Part shown: one piece after another, positions 42,803-50,466 of the stretch
Position numbering within the stretch: the first letter of the stretch is position 1
Layout: every line of letters begins with the position of its first letter
NCBI RefSeq assembly: GCF_963580165.1
Contig: NZ_CAUZLM010000007.1
Coordinates: 24,144 to 88,143 of the forward strand
DNA length: 64,000 bases
DNA from: Fructobacillus evanidus
Lineage (GTDB): Bacteria > Bacillota > Bacilli > Lactobacillales > Lactobacillaceae
Reading direction: 5' to 3'
Notes under the pieces: generated by a model
The model's input: only the letters and a program-made list of their open reading frames with translations
What the model was told of the DNA's origin: nothing
Databases searched by the model: none
Translations under genes and position numbers: made by a program

Positions 42803-42992
42803 CAGCTTATCCTCCAGTGGTTTCTTATTAGATTCATTTTACTCGATTTAGTCAGTGAATATTCACATTTACATAACCTTCCATTCAACAAATATTCGAG
42901 GCTGTCACGCTCTATGCCTTTACAGAACACTTAACATCCTAATTCTTGTCTCAGGACACCGGATTGCCTGGTCGTTAATGACAATTCAACGA
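42803..42992. other. Non-coding stretch upstream of the hsdM remnant
   Basis: No supported gene. Only a ribosome binding site for the dead hsdM frame is recognisable. Confidence 0.4.
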
Positions 42993-43041
42993 AAATCCCC
43001 GCCAAGTTCGGTCCTTATCGGCCCAAACTTGGCGGGGATTT
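42993..43041 (-). terminator. Large hairpin downstream of guaA
   Basis: Perfect 16-bp stem AAATCCCCGCCAAGTT / AACTTGGCGGGGATTT around a 17-base loop, ending in TTTT on the minus strand. A third copy of the CCCCGCCAA word lies at 43057-43065 and could pair alternatively with the first arm. Confidence 0.65.
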
Positions 43042-43133
43042 AGCAGAGAACACATTCCCCGCCAATAATATCAATTCTATCTTTCCAAGAATGCCGTTAA
43101 ATCAACATTCCGGTTTCAATTTGCATATAAGTT

Positions 43134-44675
43134 TTATTCCCATTCAACCGTTGCAGGTGGCTTAGCGGTAATGTCGTACACGACGCGGTTGATGTGATCC
43201 ACTTCGTTGACGATTCGTGAAGAAACCTTTTGCAACACATCCCATGGCAAGCGGGCAAAGTCCGCTGTCATACCATCAACAGAAGTGATGGCACGAACGG
43301 CAATCGTGTATTCATACGTACGGTAATCACCCATGACACCAACAGACTTGTTGTTTGTCAAGACAGTGAAGTACTGCCAAACATCACCTTCCAAACCAGC
43401 CTTGGCGATTTCATCGCGCAAGATAAAGTCGGATTCACGGACAGTTTCCAACCGGTCCTCAGTGATTTCACCCATGATTCGAATACCAAGACCTGGTCCT
43501 GGGAATGGTTGACGCCAGACCAACTCGTGGTCCATTTGCAACTCTTCACCCAAGGCACGAACTTCATCCTTGAACAACTTGTTCAAAGGTTCGATCAAAG
43601 TAAAGTTCATTTCTTCAGGCAAACCACCAACGTTGTGGTGTGACTTGATTGTTTGGGCTGTATCTGTACCAGATTCAATCACATCCGTGTACAACGTTCC
43701 CTGGGCCAAGAAGTCAACATCCTTCAACTTAATAGCTTCATCGTTGAAGACTTCGATAAATTCGTTACCGATAATCTTACGCTTTTGTTCTGGGTCAGTA
43801 ACACCAGCAAGCTTTGACAAGAAACGATCCTGTGCATCAACCTTGATGATGTTCAAGCCAAACTTGCCACCCAACATGTCCATCACTTGTTGTGCTTCGT
43901 TCTTACGCAACAAGCCATGGTCAACAAAGATACAAGTCAATTGGTCGCCAATGGCTTTTTGCAACAAGACACCAACAACAGATGAGTCAACCCCACCAGA
44001 CAAACCAAGCAAGACCTTCTTGTCACCAACTTCGGCGCGAATCTTTTCGATTTGTTCATCAATGAAACCAGCCATTGTCCAAGAAGCATCTGCTCCAGCA
44101 ATGTTGATGACAAAGTTTTTAATGATTTCCTTACCGTGTTCAGACAACGTTGTTTCGGAGTGGAATTGAACACCGTACAGACGGTCATCATCATTAGCAA
44201 TCGCTGCAATTGGCGTCTTTTCAGAACCAGCAGCCACAACAAAGTTGTCAGGCAACTTTGTGACGTTGTCTGAGTGTGACATCAAGACAACTTGCTCTTC
44301 TGGTGTACCAGCAAAGAGCTTTGAAGGAGCAGTCTGCTTGATAACAGTCTGACCAAATTCCCCATTACCTGGGTTTGCTTCGACTTTACCACCCAAATGT
44401 TGGGCCATCAATTGCATCCCGTAACAAACACCCAAGACGGGAATCCCCAACTTGAATACTTCAGGGTCAATTGGATAAGCATCGTCATCATAAACTGATT
44501 TTGGACCACCCGAAAGGATAATTGCCTTAGGGTTGTATTCCTTAATTTCATCAATCGTCATCTTCGATGACTTCAATTCAGAGAAAACGCCGAGTTCTCG
44601 AACGCGTCGCGTAATCAATTGGTTGTATTGGGACCCGTAGTCCAATACTAAGATTTTGTCATTACCTGTGGTCAT
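43134..44675 (-). CDS. guaA: GMP synthase (glutamine-hydrolysing)
   Basis: Converts XMP to GMP using glutamine and ATP. 513 residues. Class I amidotransferase domain (about 1-195) with nucleophile motif GVCYGMQ and QFHSETTLSEHG; ATP-pyrophosphatase with P-loop LLGLSGGVDSSV (about 222-233); C-terminal dimerisation domain with RQPFPGPGLGIRI and ending TVEWE. Last gene of guaB - guaB-like - guaA, three bases after the paralogue. Confidence 0.97.
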   Translation of the reverse strand: MTTGNDKILVLDYGSQYNQLITRRVRELGVFSELKSSKMTIDEIKEYNPKAIILSGGPKSVYDDDAYPIDPEVFKLGIPVLGVCYGMQLMAQHLGGKVEANPGNGEFGQTVIKQTAPSKLFAGTPEEQVVLMSHSDNVTKLPDNFVVAAGSEKTPIAAIANDDDRLYGVQFHSETTLSEHGKEIIKNFVINIAGADASWTMAGFIDEQIEKIRAEVGDKKVLLGLSGGVDSSVVGVLLQKAIGDQLTCIFVDHGLLRKNEAQQVMDMLGGKFGLNIIKVDAQDRFLSKLAGVTDPEQKRKIIGNEFIEVFNDEAIKLKDVDFLAQGTLYTDVIESGTDTAQTIKSHHNVGGLPEEMNFTLIEPLNKLFKDEVRALGEELQMDHELVWRQPFPGPGLGIRIMGEITEDRLETVRESDFILRDEIAKAGLEGDVWQYFTVLTNNKSVGVMGDYRTYEYTIAVRAITSVDGMTADFARLPWDVLQKVSSRIVNEVDHINRVVYDITAKPPATVEWE

Positions 44676-44678
44676 GGC

Positions 44679-45638
44679 TTAGTCTCTTTCCTGTTCAACG
44701 TAATTTGGCGCTTTTTTAGTGATTTCCACATCATGAGGATGTGATTCCTTCAAGCCGTTATCCGTGATTTGAACGAATTGTGCGGACTCTTTTAAATCAG
44801 CAACCGTATGTGAACCAGTATACCCCATTCCGGCCCGTAAACCACCATCAATTTGGAAAACAGCGTCTTCAGCAACGTCTTCTTTGGCAAGGTAATCAGA
44901 GACCATGACCAAATCAGCACCACCAGCCAAGGCCTTAACAACATCACCGGAATAATGGATACCGCCCTGAGCGATAACCGTCTTATCCAATGGGTCTGCC
45001 ACTTCAGCAATGCCCATCACAGTCGTCAAGAATGGGTAGTGGATGTCATCAGGCCAGTCAGAATGAACTGAACGGCCAGCGATTACGGCATCGACACCCA
45101 AGTCGAAGAGTTCCTTAGCAACTGCAGGATCTTCAATAGTTCCAACGGCCAAAGTAACCTGGCCCAATGCTGCCTTCAAATCCTTGATTTCAGCGGCAAT
45201 ATCAGCCGTCAAATCATCATTTAAGTAGAGGAACAAAGCAGAAACACCAGCGCCAACCAATGCTAATGCACGTTCCTTCACGTCAGCGGCCAACCAGATT
45301 TCAGCACCAACGGCCACGTGACCATCTTCAGTTACCAAAGTCTGTGGGTTCTTGTCCAAATCAACAGTTGCGGCACGCACAGCTTCAACGGCAGCTACTT
45401 GATCTGCAACAGCTTCACTAGCAGCAACCAAACCCAATCCACCAGATTGAGCCACAGCCAAAACGACTTCTTGTTGATCAGCAGCTGGATTAATTGCTGC
45501 AGCTGCCAACGGGTTATTCATAGCCAATGCGCCCAAATGCGTCTTCAAGTCGACCAAGTGTGGCAAAACATTTGAAGCTGCTGGGACCAAAAGGGTTTCG
45601 TCGTAACCCAAGCCGTGTCGTGTATTCATGTCAGTCAT
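44679..45638 (-). CDS. IMP dehydrogenase paralogue lacking the catalytic loop
   Basis: 319-residue TIM-barrel protein clearly derived from IMP dehydrogenase: the N-terminus GLGYDETLLVPAASNVLP and C-terminus GLRAGMGYTGSHTV...ESHPHDVEITKKAPNY are family signatures, and IAQGGIHYSGDVVKALAGGAD is the phosphate site. However, the GPGSICTT cysteine loop is replaced by AGRSVHSDWPDD, the flap (RGMGS...YKG) is deleted and there are no CBS domains. It should be catalytically dead alone. GGGAG precedes the ATG. Embedded between guaB and guaA, so it probably acts in GMP synthesis as partner or regulator of GuaB. Confidence 0.8.
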   Translation of the reverse strand: MTDMNTRHGLGYDETLLVPAASNVLPHLVDLKTHLGALAMNNPLAAAAINPAADQQEVVLAVAQSGGLGLVAASEAVADQVAAVEAVRAATVDLDKNPQTLVTEDGHVAVGAEIWLAADVKERALALVGAGVSALFLYLNDDLTADIAAEIKDLKAALGQVTLAVGTIEDPAVAKELFDLGVDAVIAGRSVHSDWPDDIHYPFLTTVMGIAEVADPLDKTVIAQGGIHYSGDVVKALAGGADLVMVSDYLAKEDVAEDAVFQIDGGLRAGMGYTGSHTVADLKESAQFVQITDNGLKESHPHDVEITKKAPNYVEQERD

Positions 45639-45673
45639 AATTTCTCCCGATCAAAAGTTTGTGTTCGTAAAAA

Positions 45674-46786
45674 TTACAAAGAAGCCTGGTAGTCAAAGAC
45701 GTCAGTGGTCTTCTCAACGTTTTCGGCTTGGTCAATGGCTTCTTGCACATTGTGCACGCCCATTTCGGCCATTTCCTTGCGCAAGTGGTCCAAGATTGGC
45801 ATCAAAATATCAGCCAAAGTGCCCTTGTAGGCAACTCGTGCTTCAATTCCTTCTGGCACCATCTTCTTGGCTTCGTTAACTTCACCTTGGAAGTAGCGGT
45901 CCTTTGAACCATTTTCCATGGCAGCAATGGAGCCCATGCCACGGTAGAACTTAAACTTCTGGCCGTTATCTTCAAAGACTTCCCCAGGAGTTTCCTTTGT
46001 GCCTGAGAACATTGAACCGAGCATCACGGCGTTGCCACCCATGGCGATTGCCTTCATGATGTCATCAGGCGTCTTAGCACCACCATCAGCAATGATTGCC
46101 TTGCCACGACGCTTAGCTTCCTTAGCAGCGTCACGAATAGCAGACAACTGTGGTACACCGATTCCGGCAACAACACGTGTTGTACAGATAGATCCAGGTC
46201 CAATACCAACCTTGACGACATCAGCACCAGCATCGTACAAATCAGAAGCAGCGCCTTCAGTAGCAATGTTACCAGCAATGATGTTGACGTCAGGGAAAGC
46301 ATCCTTGACTTCGCGAACCTTACGCAAAACACCTTCTGATTGACCGTGAGCAGAGTCTAAGATGATGGCATCGGCACCGGCATCAACCATCGCACCAGCA
46401 CGGTCAACCGTGTCATTGGTTACCCCAACGGCACCGGCAACAATCAAGCGACCCTTGGCATCCAAAGCTGCGTTAGGGAATTGATTCAAATCAACTTGGT
46501 GTTCCTTCACCTTCTTGATTTCACCTGCTTGGTCAGCAATCGTCATATTCTTATGAACAACGCCCAAGCCACCAAACTGTGCCAGGGTAATGGCAAAATT
46601 CGCTTCTGTGACAGTATCCATTGCGGCTGATAGCAAAGGAATCTTCAGCTTGAGCGTAGGCGTCAATTCCGTTTCCAAAGAAACGGCATCAACTGAAATT
46701 TCGTCTTTTCTTGGGGCGACCATTTTCATATCGTCAAAGGTCAAACCCATTGGGACGAACTTATTTTTAATCTTAAATTCTGCCAT
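45674..46786 (-). CDS. guaB: IMP dehydrogenase, CBS-less
   Basis: Oxidises IMP to XMP with NAD, the rate-limiting step to GMP. 370 residues from the ATG at 46784-46786 (GAGGAG upstream). Catalytic Cys201 in GIGPGSICTTRVVAGIG; ADGGAKTPDDI; flap FYRGMGSIAAM...EARVAYKG. The CBS pair normally inserted after HKNM is missing (about 25 residues instead of 120). The usual C-terminus (MGYxG ... ESHPHDVxITKE) is replaced by MAEMGVHNVQEAIDQ and an unrelated tail. Behind a guanine-type riboswitch. Confidence 0.93.
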   Translation of the reverse strand: MAEFKIKNKFVPMGLTFDDMKMVAPRKDEISVDAVSLETELTPTLKLKIPLLSAAMDTVTEANFAITLAQFGGLGVVHKNMTIADQAGEIKKVKEHQVDLNQFPNAALDAKGRLIVAGAVGVTNDTVDRAGAMVDAGADAIILDSAHGQSEGVLRKVREVKDAFPDVNIIAGNIATEGAASDLYDAGADVVKVGIGPGSICTTRVVAGIGVPQLSAIRDAAKEAKRRGKAIIADGGAKTPDDIMKAIAMGGNAVMLGSMFSGTKETPGEVFEDNGQKFKFYRGMGSIAAMENGSKDRYFQGEVNEAKKMVPEGIEARVAYKGTLADILMPILDHLRKEMAEMGVHNVQEAIDQAENVEKTTDVFDYQASL

Positions 46787-46820
46787 GATTCTCCTCACCA
46801 TCCTGCTTACAATATAGACC

Positions 46821-46863
46821 AAAAAAGAGCACTTTGCAGCTACCACAGCTCCGCAAAATGCTC
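46821..46863 (-). terminator. Riboswitch-controlled terminator of guaB
   Basis: Minus strand GAGCATTTTGC-GGAGCTGTGGTAGCT-GCAAAGTGCTC followed by TTTTTT, between the aptamer and guaB. Confidence 0.85.
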
Positions 46864-46885
46864 CGTCAAAAAACCTTTGATTCGC

Positions 46886-46957
46886 ATTCACGGATAGTCA
46901 CGACTTTTGGGGCGCGGTAGAGACTGCTGGCCATTTTCCAGCGATATATCTGTAAAT
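46886..46957 (-). promoter_or_regulatory. Purine (guanine-type) riboswitch aptamer
   Basis: Minus-strand aptamer: P1 ATTTACAGATA / TATCCGTGAAT (one mismatch); P2 GCTGG / CCAGC with a purine-riboswitch-like loop; the conserved junction AGTCTCTACC; a short P3 (CGCG / CGTG); then GACTAT, whose C corresponds to the guanine-specifying position. Followed by a terminator, so guanine should switch the operon off. P3 looks weak compared with the classical xpt aptamer. Confidence 0.82.
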
Positions 46958-47032
46958 TTCTCTTAAATTATTATTGATAATTGTACTCGGTTTTTTCTCA
47001 TTTAGCAATAAAAATTCCCGAACATTAAATTA

Positions 47033-47062
47033 TAAAAAGATGAGAATTTAATCCTCATCTTT
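47033..47062 (-). terminator. Terminator overlapping the yitT stop
   Basis: Minus strand AAAAGATGAG-GATTAAATT-CTCATCTTTT; the TAA stop lies in the loop. Confidence 0.8.
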
Positions 47063-48022
47063 TAGTTGATCCAACTGGTCAGCCAACTGTTGTTCAGCCT
47101 CCAATTGGGCGTCAATCGTGACCGCTTTTGGCCCCATTGACTTCTTCATTTGTAATTGCCGGTCGGCATCCCAAAACTCGCCCGCAACGGAAACCGTTGA
47201 CAAGAAGTTAATAAAGGCCTTTGGGTCGACCTGGCGAACCGTTTCCTGCATTTCAAACAGTTCAAAACGGGATAGCACCATCATCAACGTTGTTGACTCC
47301 CGCTTCGTATAAGCCCCTTCTGATGGCAAAATGGTAATGCCACGAATCAAGTCACGGTGCAAAGCATCGATGACTTCCGGTCCCCGACTCGTCACAATCA
47401 AAGCCGTGAGCTTTTGGTAACCAGTATAAATGGCATCGATTACCCGTCCGGTTGCGTAAATCCCAATCAAAGTGTACAAAGCATTTTGCCAACCAATAAA
47501 GGAACCAGCAATCAACACAATCACAAAGTTAACTGCGTTATTAAAGGCACCAATTGATTTTCCAGTTCGCTTTTGAACAACCATCGAAATAATATCAAAG
47601 CCACCCGTTGAAAAACCATAGCGCAGAGCAATTCCAACAGAAGAACCAACCAGCAGACCACCAAAGAGTGAGGCCAGCAATGGCTGAGTCGTGAAAGGAT
47701 GGACTGGCACGAAAATCAAAGCCAATGCTACCACCATCGCGTTGATAAAGGATAGAATGGTAAACTTACCACCAATTAATTTCCAACCCATAATTCCAAT
47801 TGGAATATTGAAAATCAGAAAGAACAGTCCGGTTGGAATCCGTAAATGCCAAGCATCAAAGACCAACAGGGAAAGCAATTGCGAAATTCCATTAATTCCA
47901 ACAGAAAAAATACTATTGGGGATTAAGAAATAATTCAATCCAAAAACCTGTAGTCCAACGGATATTACGAAAACAGCGCTTGTCAGCGCGGCCTTACGCC
48001 AAGATTTTGTTAAAGCTTGCAT
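47048..48022 (-). CDS. YitT-family membrane protein
   Basis: 324 residues from the ATG at 48020-48022 (AGAGAGG upstream). Five to six N-terminal helices (about 10-200; GLNYFLIPNSIFSVGINGISQL and GIALRYGFSTGGFDIISM, quoted in part) plus a cytoplasmic C-terminal DUF2179 domain (about 215-300, RGITILPSEGAYT). Widespread in Firmicutes; the biochemical role is unknown. A charged C-terminal tail ends QLDQLKDED. Confidence 0.88.
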   Translation of the reverse strand: MQALTKSWRKAALTSAVFVISVGLQVFGLNYFLIPNSIFSVGINGISQLLSLLVFDAWHLRIPTGLFFLIFNIPIGIMGWKLIGGKFTILSFINAMVVALALIFVPVHPFTTQPLLASLFGGLLVGSSVGIALRYGFSTGGFDIISMVVQKRTGKSIGAFNNAVNFVIVLIAGSFIGWQNALYTLIGIYATGRVIDAIYTGYQKLTALIVTSRGPEVIDALHRDLIRGITILPSEGAYTKRESTTLMMVLSRFELFEMQETVRQVDPKAFINFLSTVSVAGEFWDADRQLQMKKSMGPKAVTIDAQLEAEQQLADQLDQLKDED

Positions 48023-48160
48023 GGCGAGCCTCTCTTTCAAAAAAGAATTTATCACTGTCTCTCATAATATCATAGAAAGCCTGTATCTTCAGCCTGGTAG
48101 CCAACATTTCCCAAACAAAAGAAAAGAAAACAAAAACCACGATAGATTGATTCTTGATAC

Positions 48161-48186
48161 AAAAAAGCCAGACATTTGTCTGGCTA
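48161..48186 (-). terminator. Terminator of the flippase gene
   Basis: Minus strand AGCCAGAC-AAAT-GTCTGGCT followed by TTTTT. Confidence 0.88.
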
Positions 48187-48198
48187 AGAATTCAATCA

Positions 48199-50352
48199 TT
48201 ATTTAATTTTTTCTGGCTCGTGGCCACGGTCTAGAACCTGATTTAACAGGCCAAAACGGCGATATAAGACCAGCAAAACGACAAGTCCACCAATCACCCC
48301 TAAAGCAGTTGCTAAGCCGGCACCAACCTTTGTTGCCGTCGTCAGCAAGAAAGTCTTTGAGACCCAAGTTAACAAAAAGGCAACGATGGCCATTACGGCT
48401 GCTGATAGGTAGGTCTTTAGCAAGGTATCCTGGATGGTTCTCATCGAAACTTGGTAATGCTCCTTCAGATACTTCATCATCAGATATAGCGACCAACCTA
48501 AACCAAGGGCGGTAGCAATCAAAGCCCCCATCCCCTGGAAGAGGTAAATCAATGGTGCCTGAATCACAATCTTAATTAACAAGCCATAACCAAAGGCCCG
48601 CATCACTTCTTTACCGTGTGACAAGGCCTGTAAGACAAAGGCCAACAACATAAAGAAGGACATAATAATCGTCAAAACAGCTGAGAATTGGAGCAAGTAA
48701 ATCCCGGCTTGGACCGTTTGATCAATTGGATAGAAGAATCGGTACAAAGGATCTGAAACAGCGTACATACCAAGCGCAGATGGCACCAAGACTAAGGAGG
48801 TCAATCGCAAGACGGCAATTAACTGTTCCTTCAAGGCCCCCATTTGCTTAGCCGCCTTCTTGGCTGCCAAGATTGGCAAGGCCGTTGCCGCAATACTTGT
48901 GGCGAAAGAAATGACAATCATCACCAATTTATTTGGATTGGCCGAGAACAAGGCAAAGTCAATCTGTAACTGACTAAGGCTGGTATGGAAAAAGGCCTTC
49001 ATCAATGGGAAGAAAGTATACTGGTCAACGAACAAGAACAAATTCGTTGACGAACCAATAACGACAAAGGGCCATGATTCCTTCAAAATATTGATGACCA
49101 TCGATAGTGCTTTTGACCCGGTTGGCTGATTCTTTTGTCCTTGACTGTCATCTTGTTGATGACGACGGTGCAAAGGTTGGTCAGTAGCTGTTTGATTTTC
49201 AGCGACTACTTGCTGGTTCGCAGCACTCATTTGTGCCAAAGCGGCTTGCTCGTCCGGCACCCCGGCAACTGGGTGAATCAACCGCGCATAGCGCACCCAG
49301 CCATAGCCCAAGACGGCCAATGAGAAGAGCGCCCCGATAAAGGCGGCAAATGTTGACTGGACAACGGCCCCAGTCCAATTACTGCTGTCATGGCTTAAGA
49401 CAATCCAAGTGGCTAACAACAAGTAAATCACACGACCAACCTGTTCCCAAATATCAGACAAGGCTGAAATGTGCATCAATTGGTGTCCCTGGAAGATTCC
49501 ACGAACCATCGACATCACTGGGAAGACCAAGACAGCCGGTGCCAAAGAATGCAGAACTGGGACGACCTGGGCATTGCCGTTCGATAGGAGCGGCGCTGCA
49601 ACGTACAACAAGGTCGAAAAGATAATCCCAAGCACTACTCCAATTTGTAGTGATCGTTTGGTAAGGGCCCATAAACCATTCTGATCCTTTTTAGCAATCA
49701 GTTGGGCCATTACCTTGGAAATGGCTGATGGGAAACCAAAGGTCGCAATCGAGAGTAAAATGGCGTAGATGTTATACCCTTGCGAAAAGAGGGCATTTCC
49801 CTGGTTGGCTGCCTTACCAAGCATGGCCAACCACGGCAGGATATAAACTGCTCCTAAGAGACGAGAAACAATGTTTCCCAAGGATAACCAAAAGGACCCG
49901 CGGACCAAGGCACTATTTCCGCCACCCTGACTTTGGTCAAGAGCCTGCTCATCACTGGCAGACCGTCCCAACGAAGCCACTGTTTGGTCTGCCAAAGCTG
50001 TTACGTCATCAACTGGCTGACCATCATTGCCATCTTTTTGGTTGGCCGACTGCTTTGACCGGCGCTGAAAGAAGGCTGATTTTTTAGTTGTTACTGCTGG
50101 TTGTTCTACTTTGATTTCGGATTCAGACAATGGTTTTGGATCACCTTTCGAATCGCCATTATTCAAATTCTGTTTTCGTCGCTGCGACCGTTTTGGCCAA
50201 AAAGCGACAATTTTTTCTTGCTTGGTTTTAGGGCGAAGGTTTTGCTCTAACTTGGCGAGCAACTCGTCAGCCGTTAGATGTTGGTCATCAAGTGGCGCCT
50301 GGTCTTTTTTTTCTTGACCACCCTCTTGTTCGTTATAAAAATCCTGGGTCAT
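48199..50352 (-). CDS. MurJ/SpoVB-like lipid II or polysaccharide flippase
   Basis: 717 residues. A polar, charged N-terminal extension (about 1-150) precedes about 14 membrane helices of the MOP/MVF superfamily, starting LVRGSFWLSLGNIVSRLLGAVYILPWL (quoted in part). The YtgP/MurJ branch moves lipid-linked peptidoglycan precursors across the membrane; Wzx-like polysaccharide export is the alternative. The long disordered N-terminal extension and the polar loop near 380-410 are atypical. AAAGGTGAT lies upstream of the ATG; downstream of leuS. Confidence 0.82.
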   Translation of the reverse strand: MTQDFYNEQEGGQEKKDQAPLDDQHLTADELLAKLEQNLRPKTKQEKIVAFWPKRSQRRKQNLNNGDSKGDPKPLSESEIKVEQPAVTTKKSAFFQRRSKQSANQKDGNDGQPVDDVTALADQTVASLGRSASDEQALDQSQGGGNSALVRGSFWLSLGNIVSRLLGAVYILPWLAMLGKAANQGNALFSQGYNIYAILLSIATFGFPSAISKVMAQLIAKKDQNGLWALTKRSLQIGVVLGIIFSTLLYVAAPLLSNGNAQVVPVLHSLAPAVLVFPVMSMVRGIFQGHQLMHISALSDIWEQVGRVIYLLLATWIVLSHDSSNWTGAVVQSTFAAFIGALFSLAVLGYGWVRYARLIHPVAGVPDEQAALAQMSAANQQVVAENQTATDQPLHRRHQQDDSQGQKNQPTGSKALSMVINILKESWPFVVIGSSTNLFLFVDQYTFFPLMKAFFHTSLSQLQIDFALFSANPNKLVMIVISFATSIAATALPILAAKKAAKQMGALKEQLIAVLRLTSLVLVPSALGMYAVSDPLYRFFYPIDQTVQAGIYLLQFSAVLTIIMSFFMLLAFVLQALSHGKEVMRAFGYGLLIKIVIQAPLIYLFQGMGALIATALGLGWSLYLMMKYLKEHYQVSMRTIQDTLLKTYLSAAVMAIVAFLLTWVSKTFLLTTATKVGAGLATALGVIGGLVVLLVLYRRFGLLNQVLDRGHEPEKIK

Positions 50353-50377
50353 ACCTGTATCACCTTTAATATGTATC

Positions 50378-50410
50378 CCATTAGGAAGGAAAATCCGTCT
50401 TCCTAACGGG
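50378..50410. other. Inverted repeat between leuS and the flippase
   Basis: CCCATTAGGAAG / CTTCCTAACGGG, a 12-bp stem with one wobble and no T run on either strand. It could be a weak terminator or an mRNA-stability structure. Confidence 0.5.
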
Positions 50411-50466
50411 CTATTCTTGGATTGTTTCGATTAAATCAGCTAAACACCAAGATAACACGTTCGCTC

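Noticed and set aside
43570..44169. 199-codon open frame antisense to guaA
   Set aside because: Shadow of a conserved gene; no family motif or start signal.
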